Positions 52,121 through 61,952 are shown, numbered from the stretch's first letter. The stretch: DNA of 64,000 bases from Deinococcus gobiensis I-0 (GCF_000252445.1 NC_017790.1:1284501-1348500), one strand, 5' to 3'. A program made the numbers and translations. The notes: generated from the letters alone by a model not told the origin.

Positions 52121-52528
52121 TCAGAAGCGCAGTTCGAGTCCCACGCCCGCACCGAACCCGGCGGTGCTGCCGCGCACGTAGCCGCGCCAGCCGGCCGGCC
52201 CCAGCAGGGGACCGCGCAGGCCCCCCTCGGCATAGACGTTAAAGCCGCCCTGATACGCCGCGCCGACCGTCGCGAAGGCGTCGGTGCGGGTCAGCGGCAG
52301 GTTCAGGTCGCGCAGGGTCACCCCCGCCGCAACCCGGTTCTCACCGCGCCAGCCCCGTTCCACCCCGCCCTCGACCCCCAGGGCCCCGACGAACGGCACC
52401 CCCAGCAGCGAGGTGCCGGCGCGGGCCCCGTAGCCGTTCGTGCTGGCGTCTACCCCCACCCAGGTGACGGCTCCAGCCGAGGACGACAGGCACAGGGCGG
52501 CGGCGACGGTCAGCAGACGGGAACGCAT
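52121..52528 (-). CDS. Small exported Gly-rich protein, possible outer-membrane barrel
   Basis: Signal peptide (MRSRLLTVAAALCLSSSAGA), then a Gly-rich body of alternating hydrophobic strands (YGARAGTSLLGVPFVGALG, AATVGAAYQGGFNVYAEG-like) ending in VGLELRF. A terminal Phe after alternating residues is typical of outer-membrane barrels. 135 residues, enough for six to eight short strands. ATG 52528 is 6 nt after TAGGCT. It diverges from the secreted-protein cluster. Confidence 0.68.
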   Translation of the reverse strand: MRSRLLTVAAALCLSSSAGAVTWVGVDASTNGYGARAGTSLLGVPFVGALGVEGGVERGWRGENRVAAGVTLRDLNLPLTRTDAFATVGAAYQGGFNVYAEGGLRGPLLGPAGWRGYVRGSTAGFGAGVGLELRF

Positions 52529-53004
52529 GACACCAGCCTACGAAACCCCCATGAGAAGGACGGTCGGACAGCCCCGGCCCCATGAGGACCGCCCACGAAC
52601 CTGAAGACACGTTAATTTTCTTCAGCAGGGCTTTAACGTCGCCGAATGGCGTCTGGAACGGTGTTTCCTCAACTGAATGTCGGTCATGACATTGGCCGTT
52701 AAACGGCGTTACAGCGGCGATTGATCCGAAAAGGCCGTGCTGGACGGCTGTCGATCTGCGGGGGGCATCTGAGGTGGGCATGAGACCTTTTTGGGTTTCA
52801 CGCTCAGGAAACGCCTGCTTTCTTACCTTGTTCTCAGACGAGGCCAGAAGGCCACGCAGCGGGACCGCACAGGACCGCGAACGATCGCCGGGAGGTGGGG
52901 AGCTGAGGCAGGGACGACACGAACCTGGGAGGACGGCTGGGAGGCAAGAGCAATCTCTGCGACCTGTTGAGGGACGGGGCGCGAGCGGGACAAGGGAGAA
53001 CACC
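52529..53004 (+). other. 476-bp AT-richer upstream region of the secreted cluster
   Basis: No gene seen. The segment 52605-52740 is clearly less GC-rich than the surroundings. It contains ATGACA (52686-52691), an 18-nt spacer holding the palindrome GCCGTT-A-AACGGC (52695-52707), and TACAGC (52710-52715), a possible regulated promoter. About 290 nt would then remain as leader before the first cluster gene, which has GGGAG ahead of its ATG. Confidence 0.4.
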
Positions 53005-53844
53005 ATGAAGAAACTGATCATCATGACGGCGGTGCTGGGTGTGTGTGCGGTGGCTGGAGCGCAGACGGTCGCGCCTTCGATCAGCACCGATGCCGACCAG
53101 GTGAACAAGGGCGCGACCTCGGCGAGCGTCAAGCAGAACGTCAACCTCATCCTGCCCCAGGCCACGGCCCTGCACCTCACGGCCTCGAGCCTCGATTTCG
53201 ACATCAGCAAGATCGGCCAGCAGGACGCCAACTGGTACTGCGCCTATGGCCTGACCAACGGTGACCAGGCCAGCGCCCTGACCCCCAAGGACGAGTTCTG
53301 GGGCCAGACCCAGACCCTGCCCCTGGGCACCTTCTACGACGTCGCCACCTATCCCAACATCGCGGTGAAGGCCGGCAAGCAGGTCACGAGCTACCCGCCC
53401 GTCGAACTGGTGAACGGCAAGGTCGACAACGCGACCAAGAACTACTTCGTCTGCTACCGGACCTTCATCCTCCAGAAGTTCTCCAACGTGGGCAACTACC
53501 GCCTGAGCGTCTCGCGTGACGCCCCCACCGGCGACATGGGCCACCAGATGCTCTACATCCAGGAAGACCCGTGCAACGCCTGGGGCCAGGCCACCGGCCT
53601 GTACAAGCTCGACGAGGGCACCAACAAGATCCTGACCCCCAGGAGCCTGACCGAAGGCACCACCGGCAAGCAGGCGTCGGCCTCGAGCAAGGACGGCCGC
53701 AACGTCTGCCGCAAGGGCACGAGCTGGCTCGACGACGTGATCGTGGTGGCCGTGGTCGTCGACGGCGACAAGGCCGGCAAGAACACCGCCGTCCTGACCT
53801 ACACGCTGGAGTCCTCGGCTTCGGTCTTCGCCAGCACCAACTGA
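53005..53844 (+). CDS. Secreted protein 1 of an envelope cluster
   Basis: Signal peptide (MKKLIIMTAVLGVCAVAGAQ) and 259 mature residues with no recognised domain. Features are QNVNLILPQATALHLTASSL then DFDISKIG near the N-terminus, and four Cys (NWYCAYG, YFVCYRT, EDPCNAW, RNVCRKG) that could form two disulfides. There are many Ser/Thr/Lys and a C-terminal beta strand (AVLTYTLESSASVF). ATG with GGGAG upstream. First gene of four on one strand; composition and size suit an abundant secreted or fibre-forming subunit, which is inference. Confidence 0.75.
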   Translation: MKKLIIMTAVLGVCAVAGAQTVAPSISTDADQVNKGATSASVKQNVNLILPQATALHLTASSLDFDISKIGQQDANWYCAYGLTNGDQASALTPKDEFWGQTQTLPLGTFYDVATYPNIAVKAGKQVTSYPPVELVNGKVDNATKNYFVCYRTFILQKFSNVGNYRLSVSRDAPTGDMGHQMLYIQEDPCNAWGQATGLYKLDEGTNKILTPRSLTEGTTGKQASASSKDGRNVCRKGTSWLDDVIVVAVVVDGDKAGKNTAVLTYTLESSASVFASTN

Positions 53845-53986
53845 ACCCCGACCGGGGAGGCCGCGACACCTTGTTCGCGGCCTCCCCACCCGCATGATCC
53901 GTTCCTGTCCCGCCCGTCCGCCCACCGGCCCCACACCCCATACAGCGCACCGCGAGCGGCCCCAACCGCCGGGTGACGGAGGAATT

Positions 53987-54883
53987 ATGCGTTTCACGAT
54001 CAGATGGATGGCCGCACTGCTGCTCTCGCTCCTGTCCTGGAGCGCCGCGCAGGTCACGGTTGGGGTGGATCCGATCGCCAAACTGTTCACGGCGAATCCA
54101 GGCCAGAGCATCACCCAAGTTCTGAACATCTACAACCCCAACAAGGTTGCCGCAAAGATCCGCGTCATCGGAACCCTGTCCGACATGAACATGAGCGAAA
54201 TCGGCCAGATCTCCTACCTGCCCGCCGGCACGGTCAAGGAAAGTCTGGCCGGCTGGACCAGCTTCAGTCCCTCCGAGGTCCTGCTGGGCAGCGAGGACAC
54301 CGCGCAGGTGCGCTACACCATCCAGGTGCCCGCCGACGCCACGCCCGGCACGCACTGGGCCATGCTGATGTTCGAGGCCCAGGACCCCAACCCCACCCCC
54401 GGCAAGTCGCTCGCCGCCATGCGGATGCGGGTGGCCCATACGGTCTATGTCAACGTCGCGCCCACCAAGAAGAGCGGCGAGATCTCGGGCATCTTCGAGA
54501 ACGTCCCCAGCGTGCCCAACGCGACCTACGACCTGGGCGTGCAGTACAACAACACCGGCAACGTCGCCACGGGCGTGCAGGGCCGCGTGGAGATCCGGGA
54601 CGCGACCGGCACGCTGGTCTCCACCCTGACCATTCCCCTGGAAGTGTCGCTGCCCGGCCGCAGTCTGTTCCTGAAGACGAGCTGGGGCGGCCCGGTCCCC
54701 AAGGGGCAGTACAGCGCCCTGATCATCCTGAACGACGGCGACAAGACCCGCGACCTGACCGGTGAACAGGTGATCAACCTGCCCTTCGACCTGCTGCCCT
54801 TCAACGCCCCGAACTCCGCCGCCCCGGCCACCGAGCCGGCCGCGAGCGTGGGCGGTGCGCCCGCCACCACAGGCAGGCCATGA
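53987..54883 (+). CDS. Exported Ig-fold protein, chaperone-like (DUF916/PapD-like)
   Basis: Signal peptide (MRFTIRWMAALLLSLLSWSAA), then a domain with the pattern of DUF916 and related pilus-chaperone-like Ig folds. NPGQSITQVLNIYNPNKVAA is followed by WTSFSPSEVLLGSEDTAQVR and VPADATPGTHWAMLMFEA. A second Ig-like domain (YDLGVQYNNTGNVATGVQ ... GGPVPKGQYSALIILNDG) follows, then a Pro/Ala-rich tail. 298 residues. The ATG has CGGAGG 5 nt upstream. The stop overlaps the next ATG (ATGA). Confidence 0.75.
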   Translation: MRFTIRWMAALLLSLLSWSAAQVTVGVDPIAKLFTANPGQSITQVLNIYNPNKVAAKIRVIGTLSDMNMSEIGQISYLPAGTVKESLAGWTSFSPSEVLLGSEDTAQVRYTIQVPADATPGTHWAMLMFEAQDPNPTPGKSLAAMRMRVAHTVYVNVAPTKKSGEISGIFENVPSVPNATYDLGVQYNNTGNVATGVQGRVEIRDATGTLVSTLTIPLEVSLPGRSLFLKTSWGGPVPKGQYSALIILNDGDKTRDLTGEQVINLPFDLLPFNAPNSAAPATEPAASVGGAPATTGRP

Positions 54884-55428
54884 GACGCGCGGCGCAGTTC
54901 GGCCTGATGTTCGCGCTGCTGGCCGGCGTCGGCGCGGCCACGGCCCAGACGACTCCGGGTCTTCCCGACCCCCTGCTGCCCCCGGTCCAGACCGGCTCCG
55001 GCGCGGCCGACGGTTCGGTCCGGACCCTGATTCCCAGCCTGATCGCCCTGCGCCGGCCCACCGCCCCGCTGTCCTTCGACATCAATCCCGGCAATTTTCC
55101 CCCCGCGCAGTACCCGGCCCGCTACCTCAGCGCGCCCCAGGAGTTCAGCGTCTTCTCGAGCGCCAGCACGCCCTGGACGGTGCAGCTGGAAGTGCACAGC
55201 GCCCTCGACGCCCAGGGACAGGCCATTCCCACCGACCGGCTGTCGTACCGCGTCAACGGCGGTCCCTGGATCAAGGCGCTGGGGGTGCCGCAGGTCGTCA
55301 TGAGCGGCGTCGGGGCCACGCCCGGCTGGACCCCGCTGCGCATCGAGGTGGCCCTCGACCTCCAGGGCGGGGAAACCGGCGGCGACTACGACTTCGACCT
55401 CACCTTCACCGCTCTGGTGTTGCCTTAA
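54880..55428 (+). CDS. Secreted protein 2 of the envelope cluster
   Basis: Signal peptide (MRRAAQFGLMFALLAGVGAA). The mature part has no recognised domain, is beta-rich, and has no Cys. The segment APLSFDINPGNFPPAQYPAR echoes SLDFDISKIG of the first cluster gene. FSVFSSASTPWTVQLEVHS and the C-terminal YDFDLTFTALVLP are strand-like. 182 residues. It overlaps the chaperone-like gene by 4 nt, so the two products are probably made in fixed ratio. Possible minor subunit or adaptor, inferred from context. Confidence 0.72.
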   Translation: MRRAAQFGLMFALLAGVGAATAQTTPGLPDPLLPPVQTGSGAADGSVRTLIPSLIALRRPTAPLSFDINPGNFPPAQYPARYLSAPQEFSVFSSASTPWTVQLEVHSALDAQGQAIPTDRLSYRVNGGPWIKALGVPQVVMSGVGATPGWTPLRIEVALDLQGGETGGDYDFDLTFTALVLP

Positions 55429-55448
55429 GGCCATTGGGGGAAAGCGCC

Positions 55449-58400
55449 ATGTCCAGCACCCAGCCCGCCGCCCGGCATCCTGCCCGCCCCAGCTCCTCGC
55501 TGCGGTGGATGTCGTTGCTGGCCGCGCTGCTGATTCCCCCAGCCCACCCGGCCCTGGCCCAGATGGCCCCCGCACCGGCCCCGACGCCCGCCTCGGCCCC
55601 CGCCGTGCCTGCCCCCCCGACCCTGGAGGCCCCGGACCCCCGGACGGCCGCGCCCGGCGAATACGCCACCCTGATCTTCCGGGCGAGCGGGCAGGGCGAC
55701 TACGACATGACGGTGGACGCCGGCCCCGACTGGGTGCCGGTGTCCTCGGGACGCAGGGTGAGTCTCAACGGCCCCACCCTCGTGCCCGTGACCTTCCGGG
55801 TGCCGCCGCGCGCGCCGGTGGGCGACTCGCCCGACATCGTCATGCGTCTGGCGTCGGGCGGGCAGGTCGCGGCGCGGGCCAGCACGCGCGTCCGCGTCTC
55901 GGCGCAGGCGCGCCTGGTCGGCCGCGCTCCCGGCCGCCTCACTGCCCAGCTGCGGCGCAAGGTGGCCTTCGAGGCGCAGTTCACCAACCAGGGCAACCAG
56001 GACGACACGCTCACGCTGCGGGCCGTGAACGTGGACGCCCTGCCGCAGCTCAGCGTGCCGTCGCTGCGGCTGCGGCCCGGCGAGACCGGCTCGGTGGGGG
56101 TGTCGTTCAGCATCGACGAGGCCTCGCCCGGCTACGAGTACACCGTGACCCTGGAGGCCACCTCGCAGAACAACCCGGCCGTCAAGGTGCGCGCGCTGAC
56201 CGACGTCGTCTTCAACCCGGTCAACCTTCAGGGCAACCGCAACGCCGACCGGCCGCAGCTGGTGTTCGGCGTTCAGGCGGGGGCCGACGCCGCCGTGGCC
56301 TGGAGCCCCGCCGGGCGGCAGACCACGCTGCGGTACAGCCTCCAGCCCCGGCTGGGCGGGCGGCTCTCGGACTACGCGACGGGCGAGTCCACGCTCTCGG
56401 GTCTGGACGGCTCGTCCGAGCGGGCACTGCCCAGCGGCCTGAACTTCGGGGTGCGCCTCAATGCCCGCACCTGGGACCTGACCGCCTACGGGAGCCGCAG
56501 CGGCGTGGCGCTGGAGGCCAACCTCTACCGGGGGGCCTGGCGCTTCCGGCCGCGCCTGAGCTACCGCAACAGTGGCGGGGGCGGGTCCCAGGTGCGGGGG
56601 GGACTGGGGGTGTCGGGGCCGGTGCTGGGCGGCACCCTGGAAGCCGACGCCGACACCTCGGTCAACCGCAGTGTGGACGGTACGGGCGGCGCGGACCAGC
56701 TCAGCGTGCGCTACGCCCGGCAGCTCACGCCGAATGTCGGCCTGGTCGTCGGTGGGCTGGCGGGAGGGCAGCGTGGCGGCGGTCCCTACCGCGTCTCGGC
56801 GCTGGGTTTCGAGCAGGTGTCGTACGCCAACGGCACGGTGGACCTGACCCAGACCTACACCGGTACGCCCACCGGCCTGCACAACTTCAGCGTTTCGGGA
56901 GGGCTGACCTCGCTGCGGCCCTTCGGGGTGCGGGCGGCGCTGGGGGTCAGCCTCCAGCCGGGCGGCGTGACCTACACCGGCAGCGGCCTGCTGACCTACG
57001 CCGCCGGCAACGGCTTCGGGGCCAGCGTCGGCGGGCGCTACCAGAACAGCACCGTGCGGGACGAGGCGGGGAGCACCGCGCCGCCTTCCTGGGCCGTGAC
57101 GGGCACGGTGCGCAGCCCTGCCCTGGGCTGGAAAAACGCCTCGCTGAGCGGCGCGGCGGCCTACACCCTGGCGACCGACCTCGACCGGCCGGGCAGCTAC
57201 GGCCAGACGGTCACCGCGAGCGCGGCCCTGGTGACCGGCCCGGTCCTGACCAACGCCTCGGCGCAGTGGTCCCGCGACCCGCAGCCCAGCGGCGAGGACC
57301 TCCGGACCCTGCGCCTGAACCTGACGGGCAGCTACAGCTTCCGGCTGCGCGACACCGTCAGCGCCGACTACACCTTCGAGCGGCTCCAGGGGGCCGTGCA
57401 GAGCACCAGCCACGCCGTGCGCGCCGTCTGGACCCACCAGTGGACCCCGCAGATCGACACGGCCGTGAACTATCAGCGGGCCTGGGTCAGCTCGGCCTCG
57501 GGAACCTACAGCCCGGAAGTCGCCGGCTTCAGTGTGGGGGCGCAGGACCTCTTCGTGACCGGCCTGTCGGCGCGCGCCGGATATACCGCCTCCGCCCCCG
57601 GCGGGCTGACGCGGGGTAACCTGACCAGCACCCTGCGCTTTTCGCTGAACTACAACGTGGACTGGGCGGTCAATACCCCCGACCCGGTGGTCAACGTCTT
57701 CGGGGGGCGCCGGGGCGGCGAACTGGCCGGCACCCTGTACCGCGACGACAACTACAACGGGCGGCGCGATCCCGGCGAGTCCGCCCTGGCGGGCGTGACC
57801 GTCGAAGCGGGCGGGGTGCGCGCGACCTCCGGCGTGGACGGTTCGTACCGCCTGCGCGTGCCGGTGGGGTCCTTCAAGCTGAGCTACGTGAGCGGCGTCC
57901 CCGCCACGCTGGAAAGCCTCAGCGACGAGGAGACGGTCATCAAGGAAAACAGCGTGAACCGGCTGGACGTGCCCTTCGCGCCTGTGGTGCGCAGCGAGGT
58001 GCTGGCCTACGACGACGTCAACCGCAACGGCCGGCGCGACGAGGGCGAGGCCGCGCTGCCCTTCGTCGGCGTGGTGTTCAGCGGCCCGGTCGTGCGGTCG
58101 GTCCAGGCCGACGTGGGGGGCGTGGCGCGCGTCGCCACCCTGCCGCCCGGCCGCTACGCCATCAGCCTGAATCCGGCCCAGCTGCCCGAGGGCTACGTCG
58201 CCACCGGCAGCGCCGCGCAGGCCGAGTTCCGTGCGGGCGAGCGCCCCGCCGTGACCGAACTGGGCGCGGCCATGCCCCCCCGCCAGAACGTCACGACCTT
58301 CACGGCCGGCAGCGTCGCCGTGATCGGCCGCCTGAGCGCCAGCCCCGCGCTGCCCGGCAGCGAGGTCGGGGTGCTCCTGAACGTGCAGCGCGCCGCCGAG

Positions 58401-58589
58401 GTCCAGGTGCAGGCCTTCGGGCAGAGCGTGACGGTGCCGGTACAGTCGGGCCGCGCCGAGACGAAGGTGAAGGTTCCGGCCGGGACCGCCCCCGGCGAAT
58501 ACGACGTGACCGTGACGGCCCGCGCCGGCAGCGCCGAAAAGACCACCGTCCTCAAACTGACCGTGGCTCCGGCGGCGGGCACGCCGTGA
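55449..58589 (+). CDS. Large outer-membrane protein: Ig domains, central barrel, SdrD-B-like domains
   Basis: 1046 residues. A signal region (LRWMSLLAALLIPPAHPALAQ) and Pro/Ala linker lead to two NEW3-like Ig domains (about residues 60-260; YDMTVDAGPDWVPVSSG, TNQGNQDDTLTLRAV). Residues about 265-745 are long alternating strands without Cys, resembling a 20-plus-strand outer-membrane barrel. Then come two SdrD-B-like domains with calcium-type loops YRDDNYNGRRDPGE (about 760) and YDDVNRNGRRDEGE (about 857), and a last Ig domain. The order N-domain, barrel, C-terminal Ig domains parallels fimbrial ushers, though no sequence similarity to FimD is evident. 20 bp after the previous stop. Predicted assembly or display platform. 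Confidence 0.75.
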   Translation: MSSTQPAARHPARPSSSLRWMSLLAALLIPPAHPALAQMAPAPAPTPASAPAVPAPPTLEAPDPRTAAPGEYATLIFRASGQGDYDMTVDAGPDWVPVSSGRRVSLNGPTLVPVTFRVPPRAPVGDSPDIVMRLASGGQVAARASTRVRVSAQARLVGRAPGRLTAQLRRKVAFEAQFTNQGNQDDTLTLRAVNVDALPQLSVPSLRLRPGETGSVGVSFSIDEASPGYEYTVTLEATSQNNPAVKVRALTDVVFNPVNLQGNRNADRPQLVFGVQAGADAAVAWSPAGRQTTLRYSLQPRLGGRLSDYATGESTLSGLDGSSERALPSGLNFGVRLNARTWDLTAYGSRSGVALEANLYRGAWRFRPRLSYRNSGGGGSQVRGGLGVSGPVLGGTLEADADTSVNRSVDGTGGADQLSVRYARQLTPNVGLVVGGLAGGQRGGGPYRVSALGFEQVSYANGTVDLTQTYTGTPTGLHNFSVSGGLTSLRPFGVRAALGVSLQPGGVTYTGSGLLTYAAGNGFGASVGGRYQNSTVRDEAGSTAPPSWAVTGTVRSPALGWKNASLSGAAAYTLATDLDRPGSYGQTVTASAALVTGPVLTNASAQWSRDPQPSGEDLRTLRLNLTGSYSFRLRDTVSADYTFERLQGAVQSTSHAVRAVWTHQWTPQIDTAVNYQRAWVSSASGTYSPEVAGFSVGAQDLFVTGLSARAGYTASAPGGLTRGNLTSTLRFSLNYNVDWAVNTPDPVVNVFGGRRGGELAGTLYRDDNYNGRRDPGESALAGVTVEAGGVRATSGVDGSYRLRVPVGSFKLSYVSGVPATLESLSDEETVIKENSVNRLDVPFAPVVRSEVLAYDDVNRNGRRDEGEAALPFVGVVFSGPVVRSVQADVGGVARVATLPPGRYAISLNPAQLPEGYVATGSAAQAEFRAGERPAVTELGAAMPPRQNVTTFTAGSVAVIGRLSASPALPGSEVGVLLNVQRAAEVQVQAFGQSVTVPVQSGRAETKVKVPAGTAPGEYDVTVTARAGSAEKTTVLKLTVAPAAGTP

Positions 58590-58707
58590 GCGCCGCCTCG
58601 GCGGCCTGCCGGCCACGTCCGCCGCCCCGGTGAACTGGCCTCTCCGGCATCCGGTCCCGAACCCCGAAGGAAGGTGACTTCCCAGGGGGGCCGGTCCAGG
58701 CCAGAAC

Positions 58708-58759
58708 CGTCCCACCTGCGCCGCTCCTGGAGTGGCCCCCCCGGCAGGTGGGACGTTTT
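58708..58759 (+). terminator. Intrinsic terminator of the envelope cluster
   Basis: CGTCCCACCTGC (58708-58719) and GCAGGTGGGACG (58744-58755), a perfect 12-bp stem with a 24-nt loop, then TTTT. It closes the four-gene unit 53005-58589. Confidence 0.82.
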
Positions 58760-58793
58760 CTGGTTTCCGGACTGGCCGGAGCAGGGCGGGGCC

Positions 58794-59453
58794 TCAGCCC
58801 AGCAGCGCCTCCAGGCCGCGCCGCGTGGCCGCCAGCGCTTCGCCGATGCGCCAGGCGCCCCGGTCGCGCGGGCCGACCATGTTGCTCACGCCGCGCACCT
58901 CCAGCGCAGGCACGCCGCAGCGCAGGGCGGCGTGGGCCACCCCGGCGCCCTCCATGCCCTCGGTGAGTGCGCCGGGATGGCGGGCTTCGAGGGCGCGCGC
59001 CGCCGCCGCACTGCCCGTCACGGTGCTCAGCGTCAGGGCCGGCCCGCAGGCGGCCCCTGCCCGCGCGGCCAGGTCGGCGGCCCCGGCCCAGGCGGCGAAA
59101 CGGCCCGGGTGCCCCGGCCCCGCCGCTTCCTGCGGCTCGACACTCAGGCCCAGGAGGTCCAGGCCCAGGAACGTGCCGGCGTCGTCGGCCCCCAGGTCGG
59201 CCTGGATCAGCTCGCTCGACACGGCGAGGTCGCCGGGGCGCAGGCCGCTGCCGGGGTACGCCCCGCCGATGCCCGCGCTCAGGGCGAGGTCATAGGGGGC
59301 GGCCAGCAGCGCGGCCTGGGTGCTCAGGGCCGCCGCCACCGGTCCCACGCCGCATACGACGACCCGCACGCCTCCGCCCTCCAGGTCGCGCAGCCGCGCC
59401 GCCTCGGCGTGGGTCGCCACCACGATCAGAATCCGCCTGTGTGTGCCGCTCAT
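58794..59453 (-). CDS. mqnB: Futalosine hydrolase
   Basis: Nucleosidase-fold enzyme that releases hypoxanthine from futalosine in the alternative menaquinone pathway. VVCGVGPVAAALSTQAAL, GIGGAYPGSGLRPGD, TEGMEGAGVAHAAL and the diagnostic LEVRGVSNMVGPRDRGAW near the C-terminus separate it from MTA/SAH nucleosidase. 219 residues. ATG 59453 is 8 nt after TAGCCT. No other mqn genes in the window. Confidence 0.9.
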   Translation of the reverse strand: MSGTHRRILIVVATHAEAARLRDLEGGGVRVVVCGVGPVAAALSTQAALLAAPYDLALSAGIGGAYPGSGLRPGDLAVSSELIQADLGADDAGTFLGLDLLGLSVEPQEAAGPGHPGRFAAWAGAADLAARAGAACGPALTLSTVTGSAAAARALEARHPGALTEGMEGAGVAHAALRCGVPALEVRGVSNMVGPRDRGAWRIGEALAATRRGLEALLG

Positions 59454-59533
59454 GGTGGCCCAGGCTAGCGCGCCGCAGAGACTGTGCATCGCGCTGACGC
59501 CGCGCAGATCGGGGGCCGCTAGACTGCCTCCCG

Positions 59534-60730
59534 ATGCGCCCACGCCCTTTTCTGCTTTTGGCCCTCAGTCTGGGAGGCCTCGCCCAGGCCGCGCCCGTGC
59601 GGATCGAGTTCTGGCACGCCATGGGGGGGGTCGAGGGCAAGGTGGCCGACTATGCCCGCGACTTCAACCGTTCGCAGGGCCAGTACGAGGTCGTGCCCAG
59701 CACCCAGGGCAACTACCGCGAACTGCTGCCCAAGTTGCAGGCGGCCATCCGCGCCGGGAATCCGCCCGCCCTCGCGCAGCTCGAACTGACCCAGGTGCCC
59801 GCGCTGGCGGCGGCCGGCAGTCTCAGCGACCTCTCGCGCCTGGAAGACGGCCTGCCTGCCGAGCTGACCCGCGACTTCTACGCCCCGGCCTGGAAGTCGG
59901 GCGAGGTGGGCGGCAAGCGCTACGCCCTGCCCTGGAACCTCAGCGTGCCGGTCATGCTGTACAACGCGGGCGCGCTGGGCCGCGCCGGGGCGAGTGCGCC
60001 CGCCACCTGGAGCGCGCTGGAGACCACGAGCGCGCGTCTGGCGACGAACGGGCGGCGGCCCCTGGTCGCGGCGGCCGACGCCTGGACCTTCGAGGCCAAC
60101 GTGCTCTCGCGCGGCGGCTCGCTGGTCGAGGGCTCGGCTCCGGCCCTGAACAGCCCCGAGGCGGTCGAGGCCCTCACGCAGCTCGCGCGCATGGCCCGCG
60201 CCGGGCAGGCGCAGCCGCGCAGCCTGAACGAGGCCACCCGCGCCGCCTTCGACTTCGCGCGCGGGCAGAACCTCTTCGTGCTCGCCAGCGTCGCCAACTG
60301 GAACGACGCCCGCAAGCTGCCCTTCTTCCAGCTCGGGATGGCGCCCTTTCCCTGCGAGAAGGCCGGGGCCTGTACCGTGCCCCTCGGCGGCGGCGCGCTG
60401 GCGGTGCCGCGTGGGGTCAGCGCCGCGCAGCAGGCCGGAGCCGTGGCCTTCTGGCAATACCTGATGGAGCCCGCCCGCCAGGCCGACTGGATCAAGGCGA
60501 CCGCCTACGCCCCGCCCCGCCGCGCCGTCGCGCCGCTGCTGGCCGACTGGTACGCCAAGAACCCGCAGATGCGCGCCGCCCACGCCCAGATGGAGCGCGC
60601 CGTGCCCCGCCCCGCGCTGCCCGAATACGCCGCCTGGACCGCGCTGGTCGAGGACGCCGTCGGGCAGGCGCTGAGCGGCAAGGCCACGGCCCGCGCCGCG
60701 CTCGACGAGGCCCAGCGCAGGGCGAAGTAG
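59534..60730 (+). CDS. ABC transporter sugar/glycerol-phosphate-type binding protein
   Basis: Extracellular solute-binding protein family 1 (UgpB-like). Signal peptide MRPRPFLLLALSLGGLAQA, then IEFWHAMGGVEGKVADYARD (the FWHAM start of UgpB), LAQLELTQVPALAAAG, YALPWNLSVPVMLYNAGAL, LGGGALAVPRG. 398 residues. ATG 59534 is 8 nt after TAGACT. No permease or ATPase beside it. Ligand likely a sugar or glycerophosphodiester, not certain. Confidence 0.9.
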   Translation: MRPRPFLLLALSLGGLAQAAPVRIEFWHAMGGVEGKVADYARDFNRSQGQYEVVPSTQGNYRELLPKLQAAIRAGNPPALAQLELTQVPALAAAGSLSDLSRLEDGLPAELTRDFYAPAWKSGEVGGKRYALPWNLSVPVMLYNAGALGRAGASAPATWSALETTSARLATNGRRPLVAAADAWTFEANVLSRGGSLVEGSAPALNSPEAVEALTQLARMARAGQAQPRSLNEATRAAFDFARGQNLFVLASVANWNDARKLPFFQLGMAPFPCEKAGACTVPLGGGALAVPRGVSAAQQAGAVAFWQYLMEPARQADWIKATAYAPPRRAVAPLLADWYAKNPQMRAAHAQMERAVPRPALPEYAAWTALVEDAVGQALSGKATARAALDEAQRRAK

Positions 60731-60806
60731 CGCGGGGCGGGGCAAGGGGCAGGGCACGGCACAGGGCATTTCGTCCGGGGCCCGGGCCGCTAGACTGACC
60801 GGCGAG

Positions 60807-61259
60807 ATGCTCCTGACCGCCCTGTACCTGCTCCTGACCCTGCTGACCGCCCTGATTCTGGTGATTTTCCTGCTGCGGGCCGGGGCGGCGCGGGCGATGG
60901 TGGTGTGGGGCGTCGCGGCGGTCCTGCCGCTGCTGGCGGCCCTGACGGCCTCGCTGGGCGGGCAGGCGCGGGCCGAGCGCGCCCTGCGGGCGTACGTGCC
61001 CCAGAGCACCCAGGTCGTCGTGCAGACGGCGGCCCGCGACTACGACCTGATTCTGAGCCCCGAGGACGCCGCCTGCCTGGAGCGCACCGTGCGCCTGCGC
61101 AGCGAGGCCGATCTCGTGTCCGGCGACCAGCGGGTGCCGGTGCGCGCCGACACGCTCGTCACGGGAACGCTGCCGCCGCGCGAGGTGGTCGAGGCCCTGA
61201 CGGTGCGCGGGCTGCTCGGCTGCCACAACTTCCGCGCGGTGGCGGGGGTCAAGAAGTAG
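60807..61259 (+). CDS. Two-helix membrane protein of unknown function
   Basis: Hydrophobic helices at about residues 3-24 and 31-50 (LYLLLTLLTALILVIFLL, VVWGVAAVLPLLAALTA), then a soluble domain of about 100 residues with two Cys (DAACLERT and LLGCHNFRAV). 150 residues. ATG 60807 lies 10 nt after TAGACT. Not recognised. Confidence 0.68.
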   Translation: MLLTALYLLLTLLTALILVIFLLRAGAARAMVVWGVAAVLPLLAALTASLGGQARAERALRAYVPQSTQVVVQTAARDYDLILSPEDAACLERTVRLRSEADLVSGDQRVPVRADTLVTGTLPPREVVEALTVRGLLGCHNFRAVAGVKK

Positions 61260-61292
61260 GCGCCGGGGCTGGGCGGCCAGCGCTTCCCGGCC

Positions 61293-61952
<660 letters not shown>

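Noticed and set aside
55425..58715. 1096-codon minus-strand frame opposite the large barrel protein
   Set aside because: Antisense shadow with Arg/Gly/His-rich sequence, no ribosome binding site; the plus strand encodes a signal peptide and clear domains.
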